Notes under the pieces: generated by a model
The model's database searches: none
What the model was told of the DNA's origin: nothing
The model's input: only the letters and a program-made list of their open reading frames with translations
Shown: one piece after another, positions 5,325 through 5,740 of the stretch
Layout of the letters: each line of letters opens with the position of its first letter
How positions within the stretch are numbered: the stretch's first letter is position 1
Assembly: GCA_013694495.1 (NCBI GenBank)
Contig: JACDCH010000368.1
Span: 1-5,740 of the forward strand
Direction of reading: 5' to 3'
Length of the DNA: 5,740 nucleotides
From: Acidimicrobiia bacterium
Lineage (GTDB): Bacteria > Actinomycetota > Acidimicrobiia > Acidimicrobiales > JACDCH01
Made by a program: the position numbers and the translations under genes

Positions 5325-5332
5325 CCGCCGCC

Positions 5333-5740
5333 GTGCCCGACGTGCTGCTGGCCACGGATGCCGACTGGATCGCCGACGACGTGGAGGCGGCGCTGGGCGG
5401 CGACCACGAGGTCCGCCGGGTGCGCCGGGGCGTCGACGTCACCGGCGAGGTGGCCTCGTCGCCGCCCGACCTCGTGGTGCTCGACCTGCAGATCGGCAAC
5501 ATGGGCGGCATGGCGACGTGCATGTCGCTGCACCTCGATGCCGGCGCCGGCCGCCTCGCCGCGGTCCCGATCCTCATGCTCCTCGACCGGGCCGACGACG
5601 TGTTCCTGGCCCGCCGCTCGTCGGCCGACGGCTGGCTGGTCAAGCCGATCGACGCCTTCGGCCTGCGGCGGGCGGCGACGTCGCTGCTCAGCGGCGGCCG
5701 CTGGCCCGCTGATCCGCAGCAGCCGGCCGCAGCTGCCAGC
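5333..5740 (+). CDS. Response-regulator receiver (REC) domain protein, 3' end beyond the window
   Basis: The frame stays open for 136 codons to the window edge. Counting from the GTG at 5333, VLLATDADW (4-12) supplies acidic residues D9 and D11. LVVLDLQIGNMGG (47-59) holds the predicted phospho-acceptor D51, and DGWLVKPID (99-107) holds K104 followed by the usual Pro. These are the key REC residues. The Thr/Ser normally ending the fourth strand is replaced: PILMLLDR (79-86) has L84 there. The visible tail after about 120 is Pro/Ala-rich with no output domain yet, so it may be a single-domain regulator ending shortly after the window. An in-frame GTG at 5321 is an alternative start but overlaps the -10 box. 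It is divergent from the STAS operon. No histidine kinase is visible. Confidence 0.82.
   Translation, partial: MPDVLLATDADWIADDVEAALGGDHEVRRVRRGVDVTGEVASSPPDLVVLDLQIGNMGGMATCMSLHLDAGAGRLAAVPILMLLDRADDVFLARRSSADGWLVKPIDAFGLRRAATSLLSGGRWPADPQQPAAAAS

Overview
The window is very GC-rich and tightly packed. It carries a WhiB-type iron-sulfur regulator (an actinobacterial family), GTG and TTG starts, TANNNT-type -10 elements and a probable leaderless mRNA. Together these point to an actinobacterium (Actinomycetota). An Acidimicrobiia-like lineage is a guess from gene style, not something the sequence proves. No rRNA, tRNA, CRISPR array, insertion sequence or attachment site was seen, and no stretch above about 150 bases lacks a gene.

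Layout: the 3' end of an unidentified plus-strand gene (1-219) converges on whiB (242-502, minus) across two back-to-back hairpins. Upstream of whiB on the minus strand is a long NfeD-type membrane protein (586-1842). Its start lies only 29 bp from a divergent plus-strand pair of Get3/ArsA-like ATPases (1872-2822 and 2822-3934), which are coupled through a TGATG overlap. The second ATPase ends in a 10-bp tail-to-tail overlap with a minus-strand group. Read in transcription order, that group is an STAS anti-anti-sigma-like protein (5188-4844), a short stand-alone cyclic-nucleotide-binding domain (4795-4508) and an ER/SipW-type signal peptidase I (4497-3925). Divergent from the STAS gene, a receiver-domain protein starts at 5333 and runs off the window end.

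How the genes fit together: the ATPase pair resembles the mycobacterial Rv3679/Rv3680 pair, which from memory also lies next to a whiB gene (whiB4). An NfeD membrane protein, a Get3-like ATPase pair and a signal peptidase are all plausible parts of membrane-protein targeting, processing or quality control. The WhiB, STAS, cyclic-nucleotide and receiver proteins supply signalling. That the locus works as one module is inference; the sequence shows only adjacency and likely operons.

The most notable points are these. The two ATPases have complementary losses of key residues, predicting a heterodimer with one fully equipped ATP site. The NfeD protease-like domain appears to lack its catalytic serine. 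The cyclic-nucleotide domain is stand-alone and short. Near-identical -10 boxes precede the ATPase operon and the receiver gene.
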